A DNA stretch of 64,000 nt from Galeruca laticollis (lineage: Eukaryota > Arthropoda > Insecta > Coleoptera > Chrysomelidae): NCBI GenBank assembly GCA_963921935.1, contig OY998185.1, positions 31,588,487-31,652,486 on the forward strand, read 5' to 3'. How positions within the stretch are numbered: the first letter of the stretch is position 1; each line of letters opens with the position of its first letter. Below are positions 1 through 11,150 of the stretch, in pieces. The notes under the pieces are model-generated. The model saw nothing but the letters and a program-made list of their open reading frames with translations, had not been told where the DNA came from and searched no databases. Made by a program: the position numbers and the translations under genes.

Positions 1-346
1 ACTTATAATACGACTTTTCACTTTGACATTTTAAAAAACCAACTGACTTTTTCGATTTTCATCCTAATCTATCACGTTGCGGGTTGCTATCGAAACTTCT
101 CTATATCGTATCAATTGTATAGATATAGTGTGATTAACGACGATTCACTGTTTATATTACCATGAATTTTTAAGCCGTATATGAAACATGAAAATGACAT
201 TTTTGTATTAGAAATTAGCATATAGAGATAAAGATTTTTATACATATAAATATTAACATAACTTATTTACTATTTATTAAAATTCCTGAAATCCCATGCA
301 TAAAATAACCTAATTACTAACTATATGAAAATTTAACGCGTTTCTT

Positions 347-580
347 TTAAATTATTTTGAATTTCATTCTAATTTCAACGGATGCTTTTGAAATTACATC
401 ATGTACTGCATTATTAATTTTAATCTCTATTGTATCTGAATCAGATTTCAATATTTTCGATTCTGATGGTTCAAAGAGTATATCGTCTGTTTCAATATCT
501 TTGGTCAGATTTTCTTCAGTATTATAGTGAGGATTTTGTTCACTGTTTTTACTATCAGCATCTATAATTAATTTAGACAT
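347..580 (-). CDS. Small acidic ORF, possible exon, unrecognised
   Basis: This 77-codon minus-strand ORF begins at an ATG preceded by AAC and is rich in Asp, Glu, Ser and Asn (the first residues read MSKLIIDADSKNSEQNP). I recognise no domain. Its composition is less hydrophobic than most chance ORFs in this AT-rich DNA, so it could be the first exon of a host gene that continues to the left, or simple chance. There is no supporting neighbour or promoter signal. Confidence 0.2.
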   Translation of the reverse strand: MSKLIIDADSKNSEQNPHYNTEENLTKDIETDDILFEPSESKILKSDSDTIEIKINNAVHDVISKASVEIRMKFKII

Positions 581-713
581 GTTTTTCTTTACAATTTATA
601 AATATTCGTTAAAATGATGGCTAATAAAGTACAAGATTGAAAAAATCAATATGACTTATTTCAGTAATACTGTTAATCCTTATTAAATTGAATAGAACCA
701 AATGAAAGTGCTT

Positions 714-715
<2 letters not shown>

Positions 716-795
<80 letters not shown>
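716..795. repeat. (TA)n/(TG)n microsatellite
   Basis: About 70 bp of uninterrupted TA dinucleotides followed by about five TG units. Confidence 0.95.
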
Positions 796-930
796 AAAGT
801 ACATTAATTCTGACAGTATTGCCATAAAATAATTACTCTTTCATAGCAAATTAGTTTAAAAGTTAGAGAATTAAATTAAAAAAGCAGGCTGCCATTCATA
901 TACTTGGATATCAGATATGAAGTCAATGTC

Positions 931-1416
931 GATTATAGCCCAGTGGTAAGAGCGATTGCATCTGACACAGTAGCCCAGAGATCTCAATCCACGTTTGTTT
1001 CTTATTCTTAATAGGATTATTATTCTCATTTAGATTTTTGTGCTTTGGTTTCTCATTCATAAAATAAGTTTATAAGTTATTGAAATTTTAAAAATATAAA
1101 ATAAATTTGATATGATATATCCCTAGTGGTTGAATTACTATCGGAAATATTTCTGAGAGCATGATTTTTTTTAAATTATCCCTCGTCTTCGCTTTCGATA
1201 ATTTTTGAAAAAATTTCATGCTTCAGGAGATGTTTCCGATAGTAATTCAACCGCTAGGGATATATCATATTAAATTTATTTTATAGTTTCAAAATTTTAA
1301 TAACTTATAAACTTATTTTATCAATGAGAAACCGAAGAACAAAAATCCTAATAAGAATAAAAATCCTATTGAGAATAAAAAAATATGTACGGTGGGTTCC
1401 GATCTCTGGGTTACTG
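931..1416. repeat. Palindromic repeat with a tRNA-like (SINE) head
   Basis: Arms at about 968-1172 and 1200-1416 are inverted copies of each other, with mismatches only every 10-20 bases. A short spacer lies between them. The outer end of the left arm has a tRNA-type A box (TAGCCCAGTGGTAAGAGC, 936-953) followed about 25 bp later by a degenerate B box (GATCTCAATCC). The right arm ends with the matching B-box segment but stops before the A box. This looks like two tRNA-derived SINE copies joined head to head, or a foldback element with captured pol III promoter boxes. The tRNA resemblance is my inference from the two boxes; it is not an intact tRNA gene. Confidence 0.6.
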
Positions 1417-1424
1417 TTTAATTG

Positions 1425-2354
1425 TTAATAAATTCTAAGGTGTATAAAATGACAAACGAGTATGTTGATTAATGGTAAATTGCTATATGCCGTTACTTCT
1501 GTTTGGTTAATAGATACATTATTATATACTGCTTCAAGTTTTATTTCTAATGTACAAAAAACTTGGAAGGTATTAACGGATAACCTTATAGTATGTCATT
1601 TTAGGACAGGTCCCCCTATATTGTACACGTTGGTATCTTGAATATTGTCTTACCTCGTATTCACCATTCTAAAATCAACCAGAATAGGTAGCACATACCT
1701 GAAAATAAAAAAAAAATTAATTTACATGCAGAGGGTTTCCAAAATACAGATTCAAATGATATATGAGAGATAGACGGAAAATAGGAAAATATCGGTTCAT
1801 CGCTTCTTCAACTTGAAAAATGTGGAACATTAAACGTATGTGTCAAGGTGTAATAAATAAGTGATGGAAGTGACGGAGTTCGGTAGTTCAATAACTCCAA
1901 AACTGGGTATACCGATGTTAAATCTTTTCAATCCTTCAACTCGAAATCTGATTGGAATTGTTGACCTAATATTCCAGTTCACTTGGCACAATTATTGATT
2001 AATCTTAGTCTTCGTCCTGGAATCATTATCAATATTCCTGGCTGTTGGTGAAATTCGCATTAATCCACATTTTGTAATGTCGAACGAAGTGTGTTTTAGA
2101 ATATTTTCTCCAAACAGAAAACATTATTTTGGGACTGAATAACCAAAAATTACTTCATTTCAATACGGCCTCTAAAGGATCTGAAAGGTAGACAGATCGA
2201 ACTGCATTTGCTATAACCAAATGTGATGCCCAAAATATTCAAAAGGTTGTAGCTACGCGAACGGATTACACTTAATACGAGAGTGTAATAGTTTAATGTA
2301 CCTGATCCAATAAGAAACGAAAAAAGACGATAGACATATTGAACTTTTACTTTT
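1425..2354. other. No recognisable gene
   Basis: AT-rich sequence with frequent stops in all frames. I see no repeat, RNA gene or coding relic that I can name. Confidence 0.5.
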
Positions 2355-2532
2355 TAAAATGAAACTAACTGTGTCTAAATAATACCACAATATATTGAAA
2401 AAATGGTAAACAATCTAAAAAATTGATAATTGTTTCGATATTTTTATCATCGTAAGCCAAAAATAATTATTAAACATCAGGCATACATCACATGAAATGT
2501 GACCTCAGTCATTCTGATGATGAAAGTAATGT
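2355..2532. repeat. PLE terminal repeat copy, rearranged
   Basis: This is a member of the dispersed family also found at 10938-11150, 29088-29400, 31857-32110, 32763-33110 and 57248-57482. The first ~100 bp read in reverse orientation (GAAACTAACTG through GATAATTGTTTCGATA). The last ~75 bp read in forward orientation (CCAAAAATAATTATTAAAC through CATTCTGATGATGA). The join lies next to the hammerhead-like core of the family. Confidence 0.7.
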
Positions 2533-2544
2533 AAAGTTTATTCT

Positions 2545-3004
2545 CATTTATTTAATTACACAACGGGTGGGATAAATTTATACACACGGTATATCTACTT
2601 ACGTAATTTATTTATACACTCAACTAGTCACTTATACTTAATTTATGTGCACACTTAATTATTCAACTAATTTATATTAAATAGACTGTTCACAAGTTCA
2701 CCTTTATATTCACTTGTTCACTGTTCTTCTCACGAGAACAAATGGTAGACTAGCTCTCGCCGCTGATATGTAACCTCTTATATATTAAACGGTTTTCTAG
2801 TGTTCCTATTCGGGAAACTTCTCGATTGCGGCCCCCAACAAACAATCGACCTTCCTGTAAAACATCTATAAAAACAATCACAATAGATAATAAATAGTCC
2901 TTCTAAGAAATCGGCGCGCACCCGCTAAAATCTCAACTTTTATATAAGTATTAGACAGAGTCGGATTCAGGGTCTACACCAGTGAGCGATTTCGTAACGT
3001 TACC
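2545..3004 (-). repeat. Probable 3' LTR of the Gypsy element
   Basis: On the minus strand this follows a purine tract (AAGGGGGCGG, complement of about 3001-3012) that sits just downstream of integrase-like sequence, the expected place for a polypurine tract and a 3' LTR. The LTR would begin near TAACGTTACG. I found no second copy in the window, because the 5' half of the element is truncated, so both edges are approximate. Confidence 0.4.
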
Positions 3005-3029
3005 GCCCCCTTAAAAAAAGTTCCTGCAG

Positions 3030-3330
3030 GGACTTCTGGGTAGCTGGGACTGGATGTTTACATCGGCAGTTCATCCAATAAAGCCTTTCACGGACTCGCT
3101 TTCTTCTCTCCCAGATGACCTCCCGATGGACTGTCGTAAAATTTCTTTAGTATCTCAGCTACTCTCGTTCTCGGGATAACTAGCTGTCTTCTTATCTCGG
3201 AACCATCATCGTTTCCAAGGACTCTGTTCAACAGCCCTTCTTACAGGACAATGGAGTCCCACTGATCGCTATATGCCTTGAGTCTCGGTGAAAATCTTGA
3301 CACTTATTGCCATGTAGATCGCCGATTTTC
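3030..3330 (-). pseudogene. Gypsy integrase zinc-binding region, broken
   Basis: Minus-strand translation gives the segment that precedes and includes the H2C2 zinc-binding domain of Gypsy integrases: SDQWDSIVL, a stop, then QLVIPRTRVAEILKKFYDS and GGHLGEKK, ending in an RLYW motif. Frame changes occur between these pieces. The DDE catalytic core that should follow is absent; the sequence runs straight into the purine tract and LTR-like end. In an intact element this protein would insert the cDNA copy into the genome. Confidence 0.6.
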
Positions 3331-3479
3331 TTCCTTTCATTACCGAATCATTTTTAGGTGAGGATAATTCTCCTGATCATCTCCGATCCTGGTGGGTGAC
3401 TTCGTTGACTACTGTAGCTCTTGAGACCACGGCTTCCTTAGATTCCGCCTATTGCAGTAGAAATAGTATGTTGGGCATG

Positions 3480-4105
3480 GCCGTCTGGACGAGGAGTCGG
3501 TATTTCGGTCACTCACACCAGCTTGATGTTCGATGTTGAAATCGTACTTTGGAAGTCGTTCAATTCATCTAGCGATCTGGCCCTCGGTATCATCGAACTG
3601 CATCAACCAATTGAGTTCTGCATGATCAGTCTGAATTAAAAACTTCCTTTCATAGAGATACTGGTGAAATGTTCCACGGAGTTCACTACCGCTAAAGGTT
3701 CTCTTTTCGTGACGCAGTAGTATCGTTCTGGTTTGGAGAGTACTTTACTGAAATATACCAGACCAGGCATGTCTACCAAGATTACCCTCTCAAGACATTC
3801 TCTATGAGTCTTTCATATGTCGCGTGCGCAACACAGAGCCCGAACGACATAACGTTGAATTGCCATAATCTAGATCCGGTGGTAAATATAGCTCCTTGTC
3901 TTCTGGGTCCATTCCTACTAGCCAATAACCAGACTTCAGGTCCAAGGTGGAAAACAGTTCGCAGCCGCCCAAAGTGTTCAGGGTATCGTTGATTCGAGGC
4001 AGAGGATAGCTGTCTTTCTTCGTCACGTCGATTAGATGGCGGTTGTCCACGCAGAATCTCGTAGTTCCATCCCTTTTCTTGGCGAGCACTACTGGAGACA
4101 CTCAT
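3480..4105 (-). pseudogene. Gypsy reverse transcriptase/RNase H, internally deleted
   Basis: Minus strand. The RT part (about 4105-3785) shows SPVVLAKKRDGTTRFCVDNR, then DSYPLPRINDTL and STLDLKSGYW with the first catalytic Asp. A frameshift moves the rest (TTGSRLWQFNVMSFGLC, then ATYERLIENVLRG) into a neighbouring frame. Immediately after that point the YxDD segment and thumb are missing, and the sequence resumes in the tether/RNase H region (KPERYYCVTKREPLAVV, then TDHAELNWLM, then GVSDRNTDSSSRRP) at about 3750-3480. The deletion joins the two parts around 3770-3790. Without YxDD the enzyme could not polymerise DNA. Two overlapping ORFs of 107 and 98 codons here are both fragments of this one domain. 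Confidence 0.85.
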
Positions 4106-4646
4106 TGAAGTGTACGTTATGGAATGGTTGAGGCACTCGAAACAGTAAGTCTTGCGTGAGAAAAAGTAACCGTAAGTAAACGATAGAATTTTCTTTAAAC
4201 AGATTGGATTTCTATTGATTTATCGTAATATTTCATAAACATTTTATGGTGTAAATTTTTTATTAGTTTCAATATTATTAAAAAACTATTCTAATAATTT
4301 TTCTGTTAACTAGGTGTAATGTATGTGTATCGGTTAAACGTTATTAATTCAGATTCAAAGTATGTTACATCATGGCATCTACAGATTAATATACCCTTTT
4401 TTATTTCTTGCTTCCACTGAATGCATGTAACAATTGCACACAAATTCAATTTTTCTTAAGATGTGTAATATATCACTTTCCACACATGTTATGTAATACG
4501 CTTCCACAATTTTATTTCTTTTACGTTGGATTCCTGGACAAGATATTTTTTTTTCTAATTTTATACCTGTTTTCCAAATTTACTCTACTGTTCATTAATA
4601 GTGAATAAATCATTTAAATCCTCCATTGTTTTTTATTTTAAATGTA
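4106..4646. other. Insertion into the Gypsy element, no gene seen
   Basis: Left part of the ~2-kb block separating Gypsy RT from protease. It is AT-rich with no recognised coding sequence and lies left of the foldback element. Confidence 0.4.
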
Positions 4647-5715
4647 CAGGGTGAACAACTAAGAACGGCTGTAAGCCATATCTCGGAAAAGAATCATGTT
4701 GCAACTTTCAAAAAAAATACTTAAATACTTTGAGGAAAGTGACACTGAAAAATTGCTGGAAAATATATTTGAGCCTCTAAAATATCTGCTAGGGGTGGAA
4801 TGAATACTCGAAAACATAATAGTGTGATTATCTCCAAAAAAACATACTGAAGGTGCCCTAAAAATACAATACTTGAAATCTTGATTAGATTATGAAAAAA
4901 ATTAATTAGGTACTTTTTGCCAATATTCTTCAAATATTGGGTGGGGTAAGGTTGAAACTTATGGACAAATGTATAACTTTTTCGTTTTTTAACCAGTATT
5001 AATGATTTTGGCGTCATTCAAATGAGTTTCTTCTGTTCAATAAAATCGATAACAAAATTACATGATTTTGTATCTGCTCGGAAATTTCAAATGTAAAATG
5101 GGGCATTTTTTAAATTGGTAAATCTATTATCGTAAATCTAATATCTTGGAATAGTATTAAGACTTAGACTTTGCGGTTTCCACTAAATTCCTATTTTTTA
5201 ACCCTTTTTCATCAGAATTTTAAAAGTGCCTCATTACATTTGAAATTTCCTAGAAAAATGGGAAAACTGTCGACTTCTTCACATAGCGTTGACTAAATTA
5301 GGCAATTTTGTTATTTTTGTTAAGCATATCATATTAAAGAGGAAAAACTCTTTTAAATTACGCAAAAAACATTTATATTGGCTGAGAAACAAAAAAGGGT
5401 TATGACATTTGTTTTTAACAAGTTTGAACCTTCTCCACCCCTTACTTGAAGAATAAGGATAACTGAATTTTTTCATAATCTCATAAATATTTCAAAAATT
5501 GTATTTTTAGGATACCTTTAGTATGACTTTTCTGGAAATAATCGTGGTATTATGTTTTCAAATGTTCATTCTACCCCCTAGCAGATAATTTAGGAACTCC
5601 GAAATATTTTCCAGCGATTTTTCAGGGTCATTTTCCTGAAGGTATCTTTTTAAGTTGTACCATGACTATTTTTTGAAATATGGCCGACAGCCAGCGTTTT
5701 CAGTTGTTCACCCTG
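4647..5715. mobile_element. Foldback (long-TIR) non-autonomous DNA element
   Basis: The element begins CAGGGTGAACAACT and ends AGTTGTTCACCCTG, flanked by TA on both sides (4645-4646 and 5716-5717). The two halves are inverted copies of each other over about 480-500 bp each (roughly 4647-5130 and 5215-5715), with point differences and small indels and a short centre. There is no transposase. TA target duplication and CAGGG ends are typical of the Tc1/mariner superfamily; two other elements in the window share this end type (26872-28758 and 43520-45833). The ORFs here (98 and 65 codons) are shadows of the repeat arms. Confidence 0.85.
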
Positions 5716-5717
5716 TA

Positions 5718-6104
5718 TTTGCTGATTAGGTATATAAACATCTATAGGAAGGCATCTAGAATGTTTGAGGTATATTATTTAGAGGTTTAAGTAATGTCCA
5801 TATAACATCTAAGAGAATATACTGTATTATTTTTAAAATGTTGCACTTAGTTCATTGGTAATATGTTGTTTCAAAGACATCACATTAATATGTACTAGAT
5901 GTTAAAATGCATTTCAAAATGTAACAGAAATGTTGCTTTCAGTTAATTACAAAGACTCCCTTTTGAGGAAGTTCTAGTAATGTAAAGAGGCAGCGCTTTA
6001 ACATCATAAAAGTTAACAGCCCTAAGCTGGGCTTACGCGGTTGTATAGGTGTGCATGTGATGAATACAAAAGAAAGAACATTATCACAATGTGACGTTCA
6101 ATTA
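5718..6104. other. No recognisable gene
   Basis: Sequence between the foldback element and the 3' end of the Gypsy protease region. AT-rich and unassigned. Confidence 0.4.
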
Positions 6105-6729
6105 ACATGAATTGTCAGTTTTCCGGTGTTTGGCAGTCACTGGTACACAGGATCCAATCCTGGTTTTATTCTTGATGGTAATTGGGTAATACTTCACGTT
6201 TATCATACGTACTGGGTTCTCCTTCGACGACGTAACCCAACCTTCTCCAATTAGTACTCTTTTGGCATCCTGTCATGGTTCCTTGACTCTATCATGCCTC
6301 CATGACTCCCTGTAGCCCGGCTACTATCAAAGTTTCGCTTCGTGCAGGTAGAATGGTATCTTCCTGTACAGCCGCCAACACCGTGCTGCTTTCATATGGA
6401 TGAAGGAATACTTCCTCGGAACACACTTTAATTGTTCTGTTCCTAAAGTCCAATTGGAAAGCATGTAGATTCATTACGTCCATTCCCAGAATCACGTCTT
6501 CTTCGATGTCAGCTACGATTACCGTATGCGTGAACTTTTCCGCACCAATTTCCCATTGGATTTGTATTTCTCCCTGAACGTTGCCACTCTCATCTGTAGT
6601 GGTCCTCAGTCGCAGTCTCGTTGGTAGGAGATACTTCTTGGAGCTAATTATCTCTGGCCGTATAATGGTTCTAGTTGCTCCGGTGTCTACCAGCAGAGTA
6701 TATTTTTTGCCATTCACTCTATCATCCAC
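6105..6729 (-). pseudogene. Gypsy retropepsin (aspartic protease) fragment
   Basis: The minus-strand ORF of 145 codons (6729-6292) has the retroviral-type protease signature LLVDTGATRTII (catalytic Asp in DTG) and the second conserved stretch VILGMDVM about 75 residues later. In Gypsy polyproteins this enzyme cuts Gag-Pol into mature parts. Homologous sequence continues past the ORF stop toward 6105 (SRNHDRMPKEY, then a frame change), the usual linker before RT, and then ends at foreign DNA. The protease core itself has no stop, so this is the best preserved piece of the element. Confidence 0.85.
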
Positions 6730-7290
6730 ATATACACTGTCGTTGCGACATTTGAGAGACGCTATCAGTATGAGATGGTCTGTGGAACGATCATGGGCCG
6801 ATCCTGCCCCCTCATAGCCGCCCTGTTATAGTTTTCCTGTGACTGTGGTTCTTGATTTGCAGGAGTCCTGGGGCGCTTACACGAACTGCGTACATACCCT
6901 CGACCACCACAATTTCAGCATCTAATCTTTCTCGGTTTCTTGTTTACCATGTTCTTTTTCAAGATGACGATCTGGTCACGTATGTCCTCGTCACCTTCTT
7001 CTTGGATGGTTCTAACTTTGTTATAACCCGAAGCCTTCGTTGCTGCTTCATATTCAAGAGCAGCAGTCAATGCACCAACCAATGTGGGATGGGCTGAACG
7101 AAGCGACCTCTGTATATCGGAGTCATGTAGGCCATCAATAAAGGACTGGATGCCCTGGCATTACATCATGTTCTCTGATGCTGATGTATAAGCGAATCGA
7201 ACTAGTCGGAAAATATCCACTTTATACTTCTTCAGCTGCTCGAGGTCATCCGTTCTCAAAACGAATGAAATGAATTCCCTCTGAGAAAGC
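6730..7290 (-). pseudogene. Gypsy gag C-terminal region with zinc knuckle
   Basis: Minus-strand translation shows gag-like helices (FVLRTDDLEQLKKYK, then DIQRSLRSAHPT and AALEYEAATKASGYN) followed at about 6925-6870 by a nucleocapsid knuckle with the spacing C-x2-C-x4-Y-x4-C. The family normally has His where Tyr stands here, and a TGA interrupts the knuckle where Trp would be expected. Intact, this protein packages the element RNA. Upstream of about 7290 the gag similarity stops abruptly at a short repeat also found at 34258. The plus-strand ORF at 6852-7097 is a shadow. Confidence 0.7.
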
Positions 7291-7365
7291 TACTGTGTAA
7301 GCGAAACGCGTCAACTAGTTTAAATTGAACAATAGTTCAAATATTATACTGAAGTTTTAAACAAA
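7291..7365 (+). repeat. Short dispersed repeat, copy 1
   Basis: The stretch CGAAACGCGTCAAC through AATAGTTCAAATAT is shared with 34258-34335. It marks the point where the Gypsy gag relic ends. GAAACGCGTC resembles the 3' half of minimal hammerhead ribozymes of Penelope-like elements, so it may be the truncated terminus of a PLE; this is only a suggestion. Confidence 0.5.
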
Positions 7366-10300
7366 TTAAATATACTGGGACTGGAAAGCATTTTTCTACG
7401 TGAGATACTTGCATATGAGTGTTGTAGCATTAACAGTTAAGAGTCTTTGGTGCCAAATTTGGAGTATTACTAAGAAGATAAAAATTATGTATACCACGGA
7501 ACTTACTTGAAATGTTTATGTGGAAAGTTTGAAAATAAATTTATTTGTATGGAGTAACTACAGTAAGGTCTTCCAATGATTTCAAAGATGTCAAAGATTT
7601 TCCGTATCACCCTAGCATAAATGGACCAAGCTTTTTTAGGTAATTACAATTCTAGTATATATGTGCCGTACCAAGTACAATCAGTTATAGATTTCATTTG
7701 AATCACTGTTACATCAAATAATGGAAATAATCAGACACAGAATATATTGATTAAATTCAACTTTCAAATGAATGGAAACGTTACAATGCCGTTGAAGTTT
7801 GAAACTGTCACACAATGAGTCATTAGATTAGTGTTAAAATAGCTGTGCCAGACTTGAATAATGAGTATAGAACTTGGAACAAATTCATTGAAACATATGA
7901 TAAACCACATTCGGTTTTTGATGTAGGTTGATAAAATCAACTTTGGTGAACTCTATGCCCGATAAGACGGGGTAACATTCCGATTAGTGTGAATAACCTC
8001 CATTCGTCTTATATTTATAAGAGATCAGTAAATTTTCCAAAATTGCTCTCTCGTTGTTAAAAACCTTTTGGCGATTACAACGTATTTGAGTGGTTAAAAT
8101 ATAATTTCCGTCGACCATTAATTTATGGTGTATTTGACGCACTAAAAATCGTTCATTAATGATCCCCTTATCAATGAATGATTTTCTATTAATCAACGAT
8201 TTTATTATATGCAACCCAGAAACAACAAATAATGTAGGCAACTGTTTACCTTAATATTTCTTTCGAATATGCGGTCTAGATAAAACGATCCAAATTGTAA
8301 TGTAACTTTTTATTTCAATTCAATTGACATACATAATGTCAACTTATTTTGACATACAAATCAACAACCAAGAAAACTTGAATATAAATTTGTCAAAATG
8401 CATCAGATAATCATGTTTCAATTCATTCCTTCAATTTCAGTAATTGTGTAATTTCGAATATTAAAGTTTACTATAATAAAACTACCACTAATGAAATTAA
8501 ACTAATTTTGAATGGAATTAATGTACACAGAAAATAGGGATTGTGGTTTATCGTTAGATAAATAGAAATTGAAAGTAAGATATCTCCATTTATGAACAGT
8601 ACGGTCAAAGGAAAAGTTTTGTAGCGAACTTGTGAATTAAAATGGCGATTAACAATCTCGAACATTAACGAGCTTGCTCCACTCAGTCGTTAAATTATCT
8701 CGATTGCTAATCTCCCTTATTAATACACTTGTTCGTTAAATAACTATTAACTTATATTTTCGAATTTCACATCCTATTCATAAAATACCATTTGTAATGG
8801 ATGTGGAGGTAATACATATTCGCATGCATACGATGTCTGAGATCTGATTTCACACACAATTCGTGTGGTGTTTTCTATCTCCTGACATTTCAATGTTAAT
8901 CTCTCTGTTCACACTTTTAATATTAGTTTTTTTGCATCCACATAAAACACACATTCGTTCTTAAAGAATATGCCTCAAATAAGAAATTTGGCATACTATA
9001 TATAGTCAGTTAGTTATTGGGGAATGATAATGTGGAAACACCGCTTATAAAGGCAGAAGAAAATATTGTCGAAGCTTTTGAAATGATGTGTATAGTACTT
9101 GAGTTGGTATCACAATATCAAACTCCTGAGGAGATAATTTTTTCAGCAATATCTAACTGAGAGAAGATAATTTGGAAATGTGTCTGATAGTATTTTACTT
9201 ACCGATCCAAATCAGTGGAAGAGACTTTATTTCCGACCCTATCTACTGCATAGAATATTTCCTTACATTACAAATATTGAAGCAAACGACCGTTTTCAGT
9301 TAAAATACAAGTTTTTACTTACATACATACTGGCATATCATTAAACATTATTACGGCTTCTGGATGCTTATTAATACAAAACTTAGTTTACTGTTAATTT
9401 TGTTTCCGGTTTTATTTCTACGATCCCGTCACGTAAGGGTAAATATATTCATTTGCTTTTGTGGCTCGTTACACAGGATCGATATCTATTCTCATTCTCT
9501 GGAAATTTTCCATAGCACATTCTGTTGACTCATTTGTGATTATTATGAATATTTCAATTTTCTTGGATTTTATTACATTATGAGCGAAGGTTTACCCTAT
9601 TCTATTGAATTCAAATTATACAGAAAAAGAGGTGCAAGTCCACATTTAAAAAGAAAATGTAACTAAACCACTTTCTATCTTAATTCGTACCAATATCCTT
9701 TCATAAAGTTCCAAGATAATTATAACCTAATCGTGTTTTGAGAACAAAGTAGCTTTATCGTATTTATAAATAATCGTCGAAGAGAAGATACAATTGGATG
9801 CAAGGAGTCCTAATTGAAATATGGTCTATGATCTGATATTTTGAGCTTTCTAGTTACGATACTATCAAATTTTGGTACTGCTACTTCGAGTCGGCATTTG
9901 AAAATTCATCTGGAAAAAGTTAATTGACTTCGAGATGGCTTATGTTTTTACCTACGCTGCCAATACTTCATCAATTTTTCCACTGCACCTAATTATTCTC
10001 ATAGTATTATAATTGATTATCAGTATCGGTACAGAACGTTTCAAATCAAGGTGGAATAATATATCAGAACTTAACAATGGTAAAAGAAAGTGTACTAGTC
10101 CATAGTATATTGAGGTTTTTAGATTTTATAGGTGCAGAGCAATGATAATTTTCAGCAGGGGCCTCCGAACTGTATAGTTTTAGGTCCATACTAGTTACTT
10201 CCAATGGTCAAACACGTTCTAGTTTCCCTGCTATAATCTATACTTTTCAGAGTAGTGGCCTACCTTGAGCTGAATTTGCTATATAAATAACTATTGTGTA

Positions 10301-10937
10301 TTGTTACGACCGTGACATTTGACGACATTTGGTAGTCAATGGTTAGACAACGACGCTAGTGGTACATTGGATAACGTAGTGACAAATGAGCATCCACGAA
10401 AAAACTTGTTAATTGAAGAAAGGTGTATTCCACTGACTTCGAGATGGCGATGGTTTGAGTTGCAAAGGCAAAAAAAAACGTGACTGCGAATCACTACTTC
10501 TATGGAAGGTGAATAGAATGAAACTGTCTTTTATGCAATGGAGTAGTGCGTACCTTGTTGTTCAATCAAAACGTATAATTGACCTATGAACATATCAAAG
10601 TAGGTTTTACTCAGATTCTGGATTAGTCATGCTCAATACAAGTGATTCCACTCGTTATATGGAGAAAGAAGGCTAATTTCAAGATATGGAGTTCAGGTCC
10701 CGCAATCTTTTTTCACCAAAGTCAGTATAATGGTGGAATGATTGGAGGATATGTAATCACATTAGACGAAGTAATGTTCTCATGATGAGTAAATTTATTT
10801 ATAACTGTCCATTTGTCCCAAATCTTGGCACTAATGGTGAAAGATATCGCAGAATATATATCATCGCCATTCTCTGAGATAAATGAATGATTTAAGCCGT
10901 TTTCTCCGGCTTTGGTTAAGTCAATGGATATGACTGT
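7366..10937. other. 3.6 kb without recognisable genes
   Basis: AT-rich DNA with only short stop-bounded ORFs (85 codons or fewer) and no recognisable motif. I see no RNA gene, terminal repeat pair or microsatellite longer than about 20 bp. Confidence 0.5.
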
Positions 10938-11150
10938 TCCAAATGAAACTAACTGATTCTAGATAATTCCACAATATACTGACCATTGTTTCGATATTAT
11001 ATATTAACGAAACAATTGTCAATTTCTTAGAATTTTTAACATTTTTTCAGTATATTGTGGAATTATCTAGAAACAGTTAGTTTCATTTAAAACAGTAATA
11101 TGAGTGGATTCCACAAAGTAAGGGTCGAGCCAGTAAATTTCATCGGATAT
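10938..11150. repeat. PLE terminal repeat copy, palindromic
   Basis: A reverse-oriented segment (about 10938-10995) is joined to a forward-oriented one (about 11000-11150) so that GAAACTAACTG and CAGTTAGTTTC face each other around the centre ATTATATATTAA. The centre falls between the two GAAAC boxes of the hammerhead-like core. Same family as 2355, 29088, 31857, 32763 and 57248. Confidence 0.75.

Larger units (their letters stand above)
3005..7290 (-). mobile_element. Degraded Ty3/Gypsy retrotransposon, minus strand
   Basis: Read on the minus strand from 7290 to 3005 the order is gag C-terminal part with zinc knuckle, aspartic protease, a ~2-kb interruption (about 4120-6105), reverse transcriptase fingers/palm, RNase H, integrase N-terminal zinc-binding region, purine tract, LTR-like end. 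That is the Ty3/Gypsy gene order. Every domain carries frameshifts or stops, the catalytic half of RT is deleted, the integrase core is missing, and the 5' end stops within gag. It is a dead relic, itself a target for later insertions such as the foldback element at 4647-5715. Confidence 0.85.

Noticed and set aside
936..1000. Functional tRNA gene
   Set aside because: An A box and weak B box exist, but no acceptor stem or anticodon stem pairing can be drawn; it is repeat-embedded.
7280..7311. Complete hammerhead (CTGAGAA...GCGAAACGCGTC) at the gag breakpoint
   Set aside because: The CTGA part belongs to the gag coding sequence on the other strand, so the apparent core spans a junction of unrelated sequences and has a wrong base in the CUGANGA box.
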